Shown here in pieces: positions 18,909 to 28,426 of a stretch of 64,000 nucleotides of DNA. Positions within the stretch are counted from its first letter, which is position 1; each line of letters starts with the position of its first letter. The stretch lies in assembly GCA_003569145.1 (NCBI GenBank), contig BGOH01000001.1:248001-312000 (forward strand), written 5' to 3'. The notes under the pieces were generated by a model. The model was given only the letters and a program-made list of their open reading frames with translations. It had not been told where the DNA came from and did no database searches. A program made the translations under genes and the position numbers. Source of the DNA: Clavibacter sp. (lineage in GTDB: Bacteria; Actinomycetota; Actinomycetes; Nanopelagicales; Nanopelagicaceae).

Positions 18909-21449
18909 ATGCCTGGAAATAACATATCGCGCGCTGAAGCCGCTGAACGCTCCTCTCACCTATCTATTAAGCACTATGAGGTCTTACTTGATGTAAGCGG
19001 GGGGGCAGAGAGCTTCATAGCCACCACCAAAGTCAGCTTTGATTGCAACAAGGTTGGTTATGAGAGCTTTATCGATGCAGTTGGAAAGAGGATCATCTCG
19101 GCAACCCTTAATGGTCAAAGCGTTGATGTTTCAAATTATGATGGCGAAAGTGTTTTTCTAAAAAATCTTCAAGCAAGCAATGAATTAGTAATTGAAATTG
19201 AGGCGATTTACTCCAAGAGCGGTGAGGGTCTGCAGCGCTCGGTTGATCCAGTTGATAACGAGGTCTATCTCTACTCTCAAGGTGAGACTGCATTTATAAG
19301 AAATATGTATCCCTGCTTTGATCAACCAGATCTAAAAGCAACTTTTGCATTTACGGCAATAGCTCCAGCTCATTGGCAGGTGATTTCAAATAATCCAGTA
19401 AAGCAGGTAAGTGATCTTGGGGATAAAAAGAAGTGGGAGTTCACTACTACCCCAATTATGTCAACCTACATTACAGCTCTTGTTGCAGGTCCTTACTCCT
19501 TCATTCATGATAAGTATGAAGGCAAGAAGAGTATTCCGCTTGGAATTTACTGTCGCAAATCTCTATTTGAACATCTTGATTCTGATGAGATATTCCTAAT
19601 TACTAAACAAGGCTTTGCCTACTTTGAAGAGGTCTTTGGTCTGGCATATCCATTTGATAAATACGATCAGATTGCTGTGGTGGACTTTAACTGGGGCGCT
19701 ATGGAAAATGCTGGCGCTGTTACTTTTAGAGAGGACCTCTTAGTATTTCGCTCCAAAGTAACAGAGCGGATGTATAACGCAAGAGCCAACACAATCCTTC
19801 ATGAGATGGCCCATATGTGGTTTGGAGATATGGTGACTATGAAGTGGTGGGATGATCTATGGCTTAATGAATCATTTGCGGAGTGGTCTTCATATTTAGC
19901 CCTGGTTGAAGCAACTAAATTCAAAAATTCTTGGGCCGGCTTTAACGCTGAGAGAAAGAATTGGGCCTATCGCCAAGATCAACTCTCATCAACCCATCCG
20001 ATTGCCACCGATATGGTCGATATCGACACGGTAAAAGCTAACTTTGATGGCATTACCTATGCCAAGGGAGCATCAGTTCTTCATCAATTAGTGGCCCACG
20101 TTGGTCGAGATAACTTCATTAAGGGCCTGCAGAAGTACTTTGCTAAGCATGCTTTTAAAAATACTGTCTTATCAGATTTATTAGTGGAGCTTGAGGCAAC
20201 TAGCGGGCGAGATTTAAGTAGTTGGGTATCAACCTGGCTACAGACTTCAGGGGTAAATACTCTGCGCCCAGTAATTGAAACCGATGGCGAGAGCTATAAA
20301 TCAATCGCTATCAAACAAGAGGCTCCAAAGATTCCTGCCGGATCAACTGAGCTTCGTCCGCATCGCGCAGCTGTTGGACTATATGACTTAAAAGACGGCC
20401 AATTACTTCGCAGAAAATCAGTGGAGTTAGATATCTCAGGTGATTTAACACAAGTTAAAGAGTTAAGTGGTGAGAAGTTGGCAGATCTTCTATTGATAAA
20501 TGATCATGACCTTACCTATGCAAAGATTCGCTTTGATGCTAGATCTATTGCTACCTTAAAAGCTCACCTTGGTAAATTAGATGATGGTCTCTCTCGCGCT
20601 CTTTGTTGGTCTGCAGCCTGGGATATGTTTAGAGATGCTGAGCTATCTGCAACTGACTTTATAGAAATTGCCTTAACCGGCCTTGCTGGCGAAGATGACA
20701 TAACCACAGTCACAGCCTTAATGACGCAGTTAAACACTGCAGTTGAGATCTATGCCTCAGATAAGAATCGCGACTCCTTAAGAGAGAAGGTGGCAGGTGC
20801 GCTTTTATCTCTTCTTAAGTCAGCAAAGGCTGGAAGTGATCACCAGCTCCAGTTTGCTAGAAGCTTTGCAGCCCTGGCACATAGCAAAGAGCAGGGCGCT
20901 GAAATTAGAAATATTCTCGATGGCAAATTCCAGGATCTAAAGATTGATGCTGATTTAAGATGGCATTTAATTCTCTGCCTAGTGGAGCGAGGATTAAGCA
21001 CAAGAGCTGAGATTGATGCAGAGCTAAAGCGCGATAACACCCTTACTGGCGCCCTTAGCCATGAGAGATGTATTGCAGCCTTTCCAACTCTTGAGGCAAA
21101 AGAGGCAGCATTTAAAAAGGCCACCGAGGATGAGAGCATCACAAATTGGTCCAGACTCTCAGCTATTCAAGGCTATAACCGCCCGATTCAGCGCCACCTG
21201 CATGAGGGATTTGTTGATCGCTACTTTGATTTAATTCTTGAAACCTACAACACCAAGAGTTATGAAGTCTCAACTAGCATCATTGATCTTCTCTATCCCA
21301 GCTATTTGATTTCAAGTCAGACCCTTGCCAAAACAGATGCCTGGCTAAATGGCCCTGGAAAAGATAGCCATCCAACGCTTCGCCGCCATATCTTGGAGGC
21401 TAAGGATTCTTTGGAGCGAGCGCTAAGAGTTAGAGGAATAGATAACTAA
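18909..21449 (+). CDS. pepN: Aminopeptidase N (M1 family zinc peptidase)
   Basis: 846 aa from ATG 18909 (MPGNNISRAEAAERSSHL). M1 aminopeptidases remove N-terminal residues from peptides in the cytosol. The exopeptidase motif GAMEN is near residue 263. The zinc site HEMAH lies near 298-302, with the third ligand Glu in WLNESFAEW about 20 residues on. The long alpha-helical C-terminal ERAP1-like domain is complete. Family length is typical. Earlier in-frame starts would run into trmB and do not look conserved. Its stop abuts the stop of the convergent downstream gene with no gap. Confidence 0.96.
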   Translation: MPGNNISRAEAAERSSHLSIKHYEVLLDVSGGAESFIATTKVSFDCNKVGYESFIDAVGKRIISATLNGQSVDVSNYDGESVFLKNLQASNELVIEIEAIYSKSGEGLQRSVDPVDNEVYLYSQGETAFIRNMYPCFDQPDLKATFAFTAIAPAHWQVISNNPVKQVSDLGDKKKWEFTTTPIMSTYITALVAGPYSFIHDKYEGKKSIPLGIYCRKSLFEHLDSDEIFLITKQGFAYFEEVFGLAYPFDKYDQIAVVDFNWGAMENAGAVTFREDLLVFRSKVTERMYNARANTILHEMAHMWFGDMVTMKWWDDLWLNESFAEWSSYLALVEATKFKNSWAGFNAERKNWAYRQDQLSSTHPIATDMVDIDTVKANFDGITYAKGASVLHQLVAHVGRDNFIKGLQKYFAKHAFKNTVLSDLLVELEATSGRDLSSWVSTWLQTSGVNTLRPVIETDGESYKSIAIKQEAPKIPAGSTELRPHRAAVGLYDLKDGQLLRRKSVELDISGDLTQVKELSGEKLADLLLINDHDLTYAKIRFDARSIATLKAHLGKLDDGLSRALCWSAAWDMFRDAELSATDFIEIALTGLAGEDDITTVTALMTQLNTAVEIYASDKNRDSLREKVAGALLSLLKSAKAGSDHQLQFARSFAALAHSKEQGAEIRNILDGKFQDLKIDADLRWHLILCLVERGLSTRAEIDAELKRDNTLTGALSHERCIAAFPTLEAKEAAFKKATEDESITNWSRLSAIQGYNRPIQRHLHEGFVDRYFDLILETYNTKSYEVSTSIIDLLYPSYLISSQTLAKTDAWLNGPGKDSHPTLRRHILEAKDSLERALRVRGIDN

Positions 21450-21650
21450 TTACTCGCCAATGCGAGTAATTACATCACTTGGGGCGCGATTAGCTTTATT
21501 TTTCTTAACATTCTCAAGTGCAACCACCGCTACCCAGATAAATAGCGTTATCGAAACTGGAGTAACAAAGAACCAGAGAAAGCCCTCAAGAAAAGCGAGC
21601 GGCTCACCAGGCATGGAGCCATCTTCATTTAAAGCTAATTGAATTGACAT
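21450..21650 (-). CDS. Small membrane protein, unknown function
   Basis: 66 aa from ATG 21650 (MSIQLALNEDGSMPGEP), with one strong hydrophobic segment (FLWFFVTPVSITLFIWVAVVA) followed by a basic cytoplasmic tail (NVKKNKANRAPSD). I do not recognise the family. It starts 11 nt after the HNH gene stop on the same strand and probably shares its transcript; a longer start would overlap that gene. Single-pass topology is clear; role unknown. Confidence 0.6.
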   Translation of the reverse strand: MSIQLALNEDGSMPGEPLAFLEGFLWFFVTPVSITLFIWVAVVALENVKKNKANRAPSDVITRIGE

Positions 21651-21660
21651 AGATTCAAGT

Positions 21661-22188
21661 TTAGGCAGAAGCGCCAACAACTCCAAATGGAGCCAGATAT
21701 CTCACCCAACGCTCCTCAGCTCTTGCTGTTCCCAAAATCCTCCAAGCAGCTCCAACTGGCTCACGAGGAATTGAGCGAAGTCTCCAACCTAGCTCTTTCA
21801 AAGTTCTATCAGCTTTTACATGATTGCAGCGATGACAGGCGCTGACAACATTTTCCCAAGAGTGATCGCCTCCCCTACTTCGAGGCAGAACATGATCTAT
21901 TGATGTTGCAGCGCTCTCGCAGTAAACACAGCGACCACCATCGCGAGCAAATATTGCTCTGCGTGAGAGTGGAACAGTGTGGCGATATGGAATCTTTACA
22001 AATTTATGGAGTCTAATTACTGCAGGAAGTTCCATTGATCCAGATGAGTAATGAAGTGTTACGCCAGATTCTTCAATCATGGTGGCGCGGTTATTTAAAA
22101 TTAAAATGAGCGCGCGTCTATCAGAAACGACACCTAGTGGCTCGTAGGTAGCGTTTAGAACTAAAGTCCTTCTCGATGAGCTATTCAC
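21661..22188 (-). CDS. HNH endonuclease family protein
   Basis: 175 aa. The C-terminal half has an HNH nuclease core: CVYCESAATSIDHVLPRSRGG, WENVVSACHRCNHVKADRT (two CxxC zinc knuckles plus the H-N-H residues). The N-terminal half (VLNATYEPLGVVSDRRALILI) matches a widespread single-copy actinobacterial group of unknown biological role; these are chromosomal, not restriction-linked. The start is GTG 22188, beside a structured inverted repeat. DNA nicking or repair is a plausible but untested role. Confidence 0.88.
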   Translation of the reverse strand: MNSSSRRTLVLNATYEPLGVVSDRRALILILNNRATMIEESGVTLHYSSGSMELPAVIRLHKFVKIPYRHTVPLSRRAIFARDGGRCVYCESAATSIDHVLPRSRGGDHSWENVVSACHRCNHVKADRTLKELGWRLRSIPREPVGAAWRILGTARAEERWVRYLAPFGVVGASA

Positions 22189-22196
22189 CGTTCTAA

Positions 22197-22237
22197 TTCC
22201 CCCGTCTATCCGACGCGTGGCTCGCGTCGTGGGGGAA
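22197..22237. promoter_or_regulatory. Nested inverted repeat between HNH and mscS genes
   Basis: Outer arms TTCCCCC (22197-22203) and GGGGGAA (22231-22237) enclose a perfect CGACGCG/CGCGTCG stem (22211-22217 with 22223-22229, 5-nt loop). On the minus strand the outer GGGGGAA lies about 9 nt before the HNH GTG start and could serve as its ribosome site, so the fold would hide it. No T-run follows on either strand, so it is not an intrinsic terminator. Confidence 0.45.
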
Positions 22238-22301
22238 ATCCTGCCCGAAGTTGGTGGGTTTTGTGCGGATATTTGGTTAAGTTCTTATAAAGTCTTGCCC
22301 A

Positions 22302-22862
22302 ATGGAGCTAGATCTGAGCCTAAAGCAGGTGCTGGAGTGGTTTCTCGGCTCCCCCTTGCGAATAACGATCATCTTGGTCCTGGCGATTTTCATTCAGAAA
22401 ATATCCTCAAGGGCCATCACTAAAACCTTAAGCAAAGTGGCAGAGGCTGATTTCATTCCTGGCGAGAAGAGATCGGTAACAAGACAGCGAGAGCGAGCAA
22501 AGACTGCAGCCTCTGTTCTAAATAGTTCATCAAAGGCAGTCATTGGGCTAATTGCTGGCGCAATGATTCTTGGTGAATTGGGAGTAGATCTTGGTCCCCT
22601 TGTCGCATCTGCGGGCGTAATTGGTTTTGCAGTTGGTCTTGGCGCTCAGAGCATTGTCCGTGATGTCTTCTCTGGAATCATCATGCTTCTTGAAGATCAA
22701 TACGGTGTAGGCGATAGCGTTGAGGTTTTAGAGGTAAAAGGAAGAGTAGAAAGCGTTGGTCTTAGAGTAACAACTGTTAGAGATCGAAGAGGAACGCTCT
22801 GGTATTTAAGAAATGGCGAGATATTAAAAGTTGGAAATAGCTCTCAAAAATCTCGTTCTTGA
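22302..22862 (+). CDS. mscS: Mechanosensitive channel of the MscS family (short form)
   Basis: 186-aa membrane protein: two or three N-terminal hydrophobic helices, the pore-lining TM3 stretch ([23 protein letters not shown], the small-residue packing of MscS), and the beta domain ([22 protein letters not shown], then [19 protein letters not shown]). It ends right after the beta domain ([10 protein letters not shown]) and lacks the ~80-residue alpha/beta vestibule domain of E. coli MscS. The end overlaps the convergent glbO by 19 nt, so the short form looks natural, not a frameshift. It releases osmolytes on hypo-osmotic shock. Confidence 0.88.
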   Translation: MELDLSLKQVLEWFLGSPLRITIILVLAIFIQKISSRAITKTLSKVAEADFIPGEKRSVTRQRERAKTAASVLNSSSKAVIGLIAGAMILGELGVDLGPLVASAGVIGFAVGLGAQSIVRDVFSGIIMLLEDQYGVGDSVEVLEVKGRVESVGLRVTTVRDRRGTLWYLRNGEILKVGNSSQKSRS

Positions 22863-23221
22863 TTGACCATTGAATTAGCAGCCATTACTAAATAACTCCA
22901 GAGCTGCTCTCGCATCTCATTATCCATCTCAAGTGAATCAACTGCTGATTTCATATGAGAGAGCCAGACATCCCTCTCCTTCTCTCCAATTTTAAATTGC
23001 GCATGTCGCATGCGAAGTCTGGGATGTCCTCTTAACTGGCTATAGGTATTTGGCCCTCCCCAATACTGCTCAAGAAACATTAACAATCGCTCCGCTGCTC
23101 CTTTGAAATCATCATCAGGATACATCGGACGAAGTATTGGATCTGTGGAAACGAGAGCATAAAAGTGTGAGACTAAATTCTCAAAGGTTTTTCTTCCGCC
23201 CATCTGCTCATAAAGACTCAT
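22844..23221 (-). CDS. glbO: Group II truncated haemoglobin (trHbO)
   Basis: 125-aa 2-on-2 globin that binds O2 and can detoxify NO or reactive oxygen. Group II markers are all seen: FYALV (TyrB10), the [22 protein letters not shown] block with proximal His in MRHAQF, and Trp G8 in DVWLSHM. Last gene of the run ettA, thioesterase, glucosidase, MFS, glbO on the minus strand, 8 nt after the MFS gene. A similar aglA-glbO association exists in mycobacteria (from memory). Confidence 0.95.
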   Translation of the reverse strand: MSLYEQMGGRKTFENLVSHFYALVSTDPILRPMYPDDDFKGAAERLLMFLEQYWGGPNTYSQLRGHPRLRMRHAQFKIGEKERDVWLSHMKSAVDSLEMDNEMREQLWSYLVMAANSMVNQERDF

Positions 23222-23229
23222 AAAAAGTG

Positions 23230-24447
23230 CTATCTGGCTTTAATTTTTAGCGACCAAAGGCCAAGAAGTGCTACCGGAATTGCTGATAATAGACAGAGCC
23301 AGCCATAAGAAAGAGTTGCGATAACAACACCTGCAATTGCTCCACCACTTGCTCCAGAGAGATTCATGACAAGATCGCTAGCGCCCTGCGATGCGCTCTT
23401 AAACTCTGGTGATACAGATTCAGTTAATAAAGCAGAGCCGGCAATTAGCGTGCAGGACCAACCAAGGCCAAGAAGAAATAATCCAATCCCTAGAGTTATT
23501 GCATCATCTGCTCTAGCAAATCCTGATATTAGAGCTGAAGATAGAAGTATTGCTACGCCAATTTGAATGACTCTTAATCTTCCAAGGCGATCAGTTAAAG
23601 CTCCCACAAGTGGTGAGAAGGCATACATGCCAAGAACGTGAACGCTAATTACCAAACCAATTATGGTTAACGTTACATCAACATGGGCCATATGAACGGG
23701 CGTCATAACCATTACTGCAACCATTGCAATGTGGCCAATAGCAATTGAGGCAATAGCAAATGAGGCTCTGGCATTGGAGCGAATATGCTTGAGGGCAACC
23801 TTTGTCTTGACTCTCGGAAGAGTTGCTGCTCCTGAATCCTTTGCTGCAGTTAGATAGGGATCTGGCCTTAGAAATAATTGGATGACAAGAACAGCAAGAG
23901 CTAGAGTCACAGCTGAGATCAAATACGGCCCAGTAAGTCTTGGAAGTCCGAATGATTCTGCTAAATTCCCAGAAGGCTCCATTAAATTTGGTCCAGTAAC
24001 GGCGCCAATAGTTGATCCCCAGACCACAAATGAGAGTTGCTTTGCTCGTTTTTCATTTGTAGCAAGATCGATTGCGGCAAATCGTGCTTGATAACCAGCA
24101 GCAGAAGCTGCTCCAACTAGAAATGTTCCAGTCAGCATTAAATATATGTTCTCTCTTGAGCCGCCAAAGATTGCAAGAAGTGAGCCAATCACGCCAGCAA
24201 TTAGGCCAACTGAGAGAGCAAGGCGTCTTCCTCCCCTGCTTGTGAGGCGGGCAAGTGGCAGGGCAAGAGCTGCCGCACCTAGCACTGATGAAGTCTGAGC
24301 AAGGCCGGCCAGAGTCTCTGAATTAGTTATTGATGCAACAAGAAGGGAGCCTGCTGCAACAGTTCCGGCAACGCCCACTCCATTTAAAACTTGTGCAGTT
24401 GCTAGAACCTTTACAGTTTTTTCTTGCAGGGCAGTATTGCTACTCAC
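23230..24447 (-). CDS. MFS transporter
   Basis: 405 aa with 12 predicted membrane helices. The motif-A loop between TM2 and TM3 is [19 protein letters not shown], repeated in the second half as [20 protein letters not shown], typical of drug or small-molecule exporters of the major facilitator superfamily. Substrate cannot be read from sequence. It overlaps the glucosidase gene by 4 nt, so an oligosaccharide or its product is a possible but weakly supported substrate. Confidence 0.88.
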   Translation of the reverse strand: MSSNTALQEKTVKVLATAQVLNGVGVAGTVAAGSLLVASITNSETLAGLAQTSSVLGAAALALPLARLTSRGGRRLALSVGLIAGVIGSLLAIFGGSRENIYLMLTGTFLVGAASAAGYQARFAAIDLATNEKRAKQLSFVVWGSTIGAVTGPNLMEPSGNLAESFGLPRLTGPYLISAVTLALAVLVIQLFLRPDPYLTAAKDSGAATLPRVKTKVALKHIRSNARASFAIASIAIGHIAMVAVMVMTPVHMAHVDVTLTIIGLVISVHVLGMYAFSPLVGALTDRLGRLRVIQIGVAILLSSALISGFARADDAITLGIGLFLLGLGWSCTLIAGSALLTESVSPEFKSASQGASDLVMNLSGASGGAIAGVVIATLSYGWLCLLSAIPVALLGLWSLKIKAR

Positions 24448-26150
24448 TTGCTTACTCTTAGCCAGACTGCAGTATCAGTTGGTAGAAAATTTCCATTTAG
24501 TGGCGCACTTGAATGAAGGACTTGAGTATTTTCTGGTAGCTCTATCTCGCTTCCAAAGTTAATGTAGCAAGCAAAGTCTTCACCTCTTCTAAATGCAATG
24601 ACTTCTTTTGGCGCATCAATCCACGCCATGGTCCCATCACCAAGTCCAGGTTCATTCTTTCTAATTGCTAGCGCTTTTCGATAAACATTTAGTGTGGAGT
24701 TTGGATCATTTTCTTGTGATTCGGCAGAGTATCTTCCCCACCAAGTACTTGGTGGAAGCCAAGCCTGCTCCGGAGTTAAATTCTCATTTGATGAAAACCC
24801 AAATGCGCCGCCACTTGAGCTCTTCCATGGAATAGGGACTCTGCAACCATCTCTTCCTCGATCTTTGTAGTTGCTCATCTTCCATCTTGGATCAGTTAAT
24901 CGATCCTCTGGAATATCCCTTACTTCAGGTAGACCTAGCTCTTCACCTTGATAGAGATAAGTTCCACCAGGAAGAGCAAGAGCCATAAGGGTTGCACTCT
25001 TTGCTCGAAGGGTTCCTCTTGCAATATCTAGCTTGTTCACATCGCCATGGCGAGAAAAAGTGGTATCACCATGATTTGTTAAACCTAAATCAAGGCGATC
25101 AACGGAGCGAACCACATCATGATTGTTAAATACCCAGGAAGTTGGCGCTCCAACTTCAGCCAGAGCGTCAATGGAATTATTGATCTTTTTCCTTATTTCA
25201 TCGGCTTTCCAGAGGGTGGTGAGCATCTCAAAGTTAAAGGAGTTTTGTAGTTCATCACTTCTTACATACTTTGCAATTCTTGAAGCCGGGCTCACCCAAG
25301 CCTCTGCCACCGCCATTCGATCACCATCATATGAATCCAAGATCTTTCTCCAGCTGCGATAAATATCGTGAACCCCTTCTTGATCCCAGAATGGCTTATG
25401 TTCAGGGCTTAACATTCGAGTGAGGTTATTCTTGCCAAATATCTTTTCTATCCAACTACTTCGAACATCGGGAAGGCCACTTTCTTTAAACATGCCATGA
25501 GCCACATCAATACGAAATCCATCAACGCCCTTATCAAGCCAGAACTTTAAAACATCTTCAAAGTGTTTTACTACTTCATTATTTTCCCAATTCAAATCTG
25601 GTTGCTCAACAGCAAAGAGATGTAGATACCACTGTCCTTGCTTGCCATCAGATTCAGTAACTCTCTTCCAGGCAGGACCGCCAAAGACCGCCTGCCAATT
25701 ATTTGGAGGTAGCTCCCCGTTTTTACCTTTACCTTCTCTAAAAATATATCTATCTCTTGCAGCAGATCCTGGTTTGGCAGCAAGTGCCTCTTTAAACCAC
25801 TTATGTTGATCAGAGGTGTGATTTGGAACGATATCGATAATTACTTTAATGCCTAGATCATGGGCTTCTTTTATTAATAGCTCGCCCTCTTTTAAAGTGC
25901 CATAATCTGGTTCAATATCTAGATAGTCAGCAACGTCATAGCCATGATCTTTCTGCGGTGATGGATACCAAGGGGTAATCCAGATTGCATCAACTCCAAG
26001 CTTTTTTAGATATCCCAGCTTTGATCTAATCCCGCCAACATCTCCAATTCCATCGCCATTTGAATCAGCAAAGGAGCGGATATAGATCTGATAGGTAACA
26101 GCATCCCTCCACCAAGGCCGCTGGCCTCTGGGAGCAAGTTTTGAACTCAA
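24444..26150 (-). CDS. GH13 alpha-glucosidase (oligo-1,6-glucosidase type)
   Basis: 568-aa cytosolic glycoside hydrolase of family 13. Conserved regions: DIVPNHTSDQHKWF (region I), GVDGFRIDVAHGM with the nucleophile Asp (region II), AEAWVSP with the acid/base Glu (region III) and FNNHDVVRSVDRL (region IV). The N-terminus WWRDAVTYQIYIRSFADSNG and the lack of a signal peptide fit alpha-glucosidase / oligo-1,6-glucosidase acting on imported or storage-derived oligosaccharides. 4-nt overlaps with both neighbours indicate coupled translation. Confidence 0.93.
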   Translation of the reverse strand: MSSKLAPRGQRPWWRDAVTYQIYIRSFADSNGDGIGDVGGIRSKLGYLKKLGVDAIWITPWYPSPQKDHGYDVADYLDIEPDYGTLKEGELLIKEAHDLGIKVIIDIVPNHTSDQHKWFKEALAAKPGSAARDRYIFREGKGKNGELPPNNWQAVFGGPAWKRVTESDGKQGQWYLHLFAVEQPDLNWENNEVVKHFEDVLKFWLDKGVDGFRIDVAHGMFKESGLPDVRSSWIEKIFGKNNLTRMLSPEHKPFWDQEGVHDIYRSWRKILDSYDGDRMAVAEAWVSPASRIAKYVRSDELQNSFNFEMLTTLWKADEIRKKINNSIDALAEVGAPTSWVFNNHDVVRSVDRLDLGLTNHGDTTFSRHGDVNKLDIARGTLRAKSATLMALALPGGTYLYQGEELGLPEVRDIPEDRLTDPRWKMSNYKDRGRDGCRVPIPWKSSSGGAFGFSSNENLTPEQAWLPPSTWWGRYSAESQENDPNSTLNVYRKALAIRKNEPGLGDGTMAWIDAPKEVIAFRRGEDFACYINFGSEIELPENTQVLHSSAPLNGNFLPTDTAVWLRVSK

Positions 26151-26556
26151 CTCTTCACCTCTAGATATTTCTCAAGAAAAGCTCGCTCACTTGCCTCAAG
26201 TGGGCGCGATTTTCCGCTCTCCTTATCAATTCCTACCTGAACCGACTTAATCCGAGCATAAATTGTGTCACCACTTTTAATCTCATAGCCCATTACAAAT
26301 GATGAGTTGCCGATGGATTCCACCCAGAGCTCAACATCTACAAAGAATCCACCTTGCAAGATTGGAGCAATAAAATCTATCTCAGCTCTTGCAACCACCA
26401 TCTCTAAAATTCCTGGAACTTCGCCTTTGCTACATGAGAATAGAAAGACCACTCAAATCTAGCCTCTTGAGCCAAAGTCAGATACTTAGCATTGTTTACA
26501 TGGCTCATCGCATCAAGATCATCCCAGCGAACAAGAGCTTTATGTAGCGATCTCAT
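26147..26556 (-). CDS. Acyl-CoA thioesterase, hotdog fold (frame-broken)
   Basis: 4HBT-type hotdog thioesterase of about 136 aa. From ATG 26556 (4-nt overlap with ettA) the frame reads MRSLHKALVRWDDLDAMSHV and NNAKYL, the usual catalytic D-x-x-D-A-x-x-H-V-N-N motif, but it hits a stop after KAKFQEF. The rest (LEMVVARAEIDFIAPI onward) is in another frame. Adding one T to the TTTT run (plus-strand AAAA 26406-26409) joins them as KFQEFLEMVVARAEIDF. The C-terminal piece alone would lack the active site, so this is one gene with a single-base error or mutation. Confidence 0.85.
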
Positions 26557-28220
26557 CTGGTTAACTTTCTATAGGTGACTCTATGAGGACGAGCAGCTTC
26601 AGCACCAAGACGTTCAATCTTATTTTTCTCATATGATTCAAAGTTTCCTTCAAACCAGAACCACTGCGACTCTCCCTCATAGGCCAAAATGTGAGTTGCA
26701 ACGCGGTCTAAAAACCAACGATCATGTGAGATTACTACCGCACATCCTGGAAACTCTAGAAGGGCATTTTCTAGCGAACCAAGTGTTTCAACATCTAGAT
26801 CATTGGTTGGCTCATCAAGAAGAAGTAAATTTCCGCCCATCTTTAAGGTAAGGGCAAGATTTAATCTATTGCGCTCACCACCAGATAAAACTCCAGCAGC
26901 TTTTTGTTGATCTGGTCCTTTAAAACCAAAGGCAGAGACATATGCTCTACTCGGCATCTCAACAGCGCCAACCTTCATGAAATCAAGGCCATCTGAGACA
27001 ACTTCCCAGAGTGATTTCTTTGGATCAATCCCAGATCTTGATTGATCAACATATGAAACCTTTACCGTCTCACCGACTTTAATACTTCCTGAATCTGGTG
27101 TTTCAAGTCCTAGGATCATCTTAAATAACGTGGTTTTTCCAGCGCCATTTGGCCCAATAACTCCGACAATTCCATTTCGTGGCAGTGAGAAGGAGAGATC
27201 ATCAATTAGGAGGCGATCACCAAAACCTTTTGAAAGGTTCTCGACATCAACAACAATATTTCCAAGCCTTGGTCCCATAGGGATTTGAATCTCTTCAAAA
27301 TCAAGCTTTCTAGCCTTCTCAGCCTCTGCTGCCATCTCTTCATATCTTGCAAGACGTGACTTTGATTTAACTTGGCGCCCTTTAGCATTCTGTCTAACCC
27401 AGTCAAGCTCCTCAGCCAATCGCTTTGCCCGCTTGGCATCCTTTTGTCCCTCAACTTTTAGTCTTGCTGCTTTAGTTTCAAGATATGTCGAGTAGTTTCC
27501 TTCATAAGGATAGGCGCGTCCACGATCTAACTCCAAGATCCATTGCGCGACGTTATCTAGGAAGTAGCGATCATGTGTGATTGCAACAACTGTTCCTTCA
27601 TACTTTGAAAGAAATTGCTCAAGCCATAACACAGATTCGGCATCAAGATGGTTTGTTGGCTCATCAAGTAGAAGCAGATCTGGCTTTTGCAATAGCAATT
27701 TACATAACGCAACTCTTCTTCTCTCACCGCCTGATAAAACTTTAACATCAGCATCAGGGGGCGGACATCTAAGAGCGTCCATGGCTTGCTCTAACTGTGA
27801 ATCTAAATCCCAAGCACTTAGGTGATCTAGTTTTTCTTGCAAGCTTCCCATCTCTGCTAGCAACTTGTCATAATCAGCATCAGGGCTTGCCATCTCCTCA
27901 GATACTTTGTTGAAGCGATCAAGTAGGGCAATAGTTTCGGCCACTCCCTCTTGGACATTTTCCAAAACATTTTTATCTTCACTAAGCGGCGGCTCTTGTA
28001 GCAAAATCCCCACGCTATATCCAGGGCTTAAATAAGCTTCACCATTTGATGGTTGTTGCAGCCCGGCCATGATCTGCAAGACCGTTGATTTTCCAGCGCC
28101 ATTTGGTCCAAGAACGCCGATTTTTGCCCCGGGCAGAAACATCAAAGTCACATCATCAAGAATGACCTTATCGCCATGCGCTTTACGCGCCTTCTTCATT
28201 GTGTAAATGAACTCTGCCAC
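26553..28220 (-). CDS. ettA: Energy-dependent translational throttle protein EttA (ABC-F)
   Basis: 555-aa soluble ABC-F ATPase that binds the ribosomal E site and gates the first elongation step according to energy state. Two full ABC cassettes are present: Walker A GPNGAGKS and GPNGAGKT, signature VLSGGERRRVALCKLLL and VLSGGERNRLNLALTL, and Walker B LLLDEPTNHLD and LLLDEPTNDLD. The Lys/Arg-rich linker between the cassettes (about 240-305) with RQNAKGRQVKSKSRLARYEE is the P-site-interacting arm type of EttA. There is no membrane segment. First gene of a five-gene coupled run. Confidence 0.95.
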   Translation of the reverse strand: MAEFIYTMKKARKAHGDKVILDDVTLMFLPGAKIGVLGPNGAGKSTVLQIMAGLQQPSNGEAYLSPGYSVGILLQEPPLSEDKNVLENVQEGVAETIALLDRFNKVSEEMASPDADYDKLLAEMGSLQEKLDHLSAWDLDSQLEQAMDALRCPPPDADVKVLSGGERRRVALCKLLLQKPDLLLLDEPTNHLDAESVLWLEQFLSKYEGTVVAITHDRYFLDNVAQWILELDRGRAYPYEGNYSTYLETKAARLKVEGQKDAKRAKRLAEELDWVRQNAKGRQVKSKSRLARYEEMAAEAEKARKLDFEEIQIPMGPRLGNIVVDVENLSKGFGDRLLIDDLSFSLPRNGIVGVIGPNGAGKTTLFKMILGLETPDSGSIKVGETVKVSYVDQSRSGIDPKKSLWEVVSDGLDFMKVGAVEMPSRAYVSAFGFKGPDQQKAAGVLSGGERNRLNLALTLKMGGNLLLLDEPTNDLDVETLGSLENALLEFPGCAVVISHDRWFLDRVATHILAYEGESQWFWFEGNFESYEKNKIERLGAEAARPHRVTYRKLTR

Positions 28221-28283
28221 GAGGCGAAACCTTATCGTTTATCCGAGCATTACTTGGCACTAGATAGACTTAGGTCGTTAAAT

Positions 28284-28357
28284 GCGCCCGTAGCTCAGTT
28301 GGATAGAGCACCCGCCTTCTAAGCGGGTTGTCGCAGGTTCGATTCCTGCCGGGCGCG
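28284..28357 (+). tRNA. tRNA-Arg (anticodon UCU)
   Basis: Acceptor GCGCCCG/CGGGCGC, anticodon stem CCCGC/GCGGG with loop CTTCTAA (anticodon TCT), T arm GCAGGTTCGATTCCTGC, discriminator G. No CCA is encoded (the next bases are CAT), unlike the Pro, Gly and fMet genes in this window. Confidence 0.97.
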
Positions 28358-28373
28358 CATTGTTTTTGGGCAA

Positions 28374-28408
28374 TAAAAAATCCCAGGACCCCTCGAAATC
28401 CCAGGATT
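28374..28408 (-). terminator. Rho-independent terminator of the pst operon
   Basis: Read on the minus strand: AATCCTGGGA pairs with TCCTGGGATT (10 bp with two G-T wobbles) around loop TTTCGAGGGG, followed by TTTTTT. It lies 18 nt after the pstB stop. Confidence 0.85.
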
Positions 28409-28426
28409 AGTTATTTCTTTTAGGAG

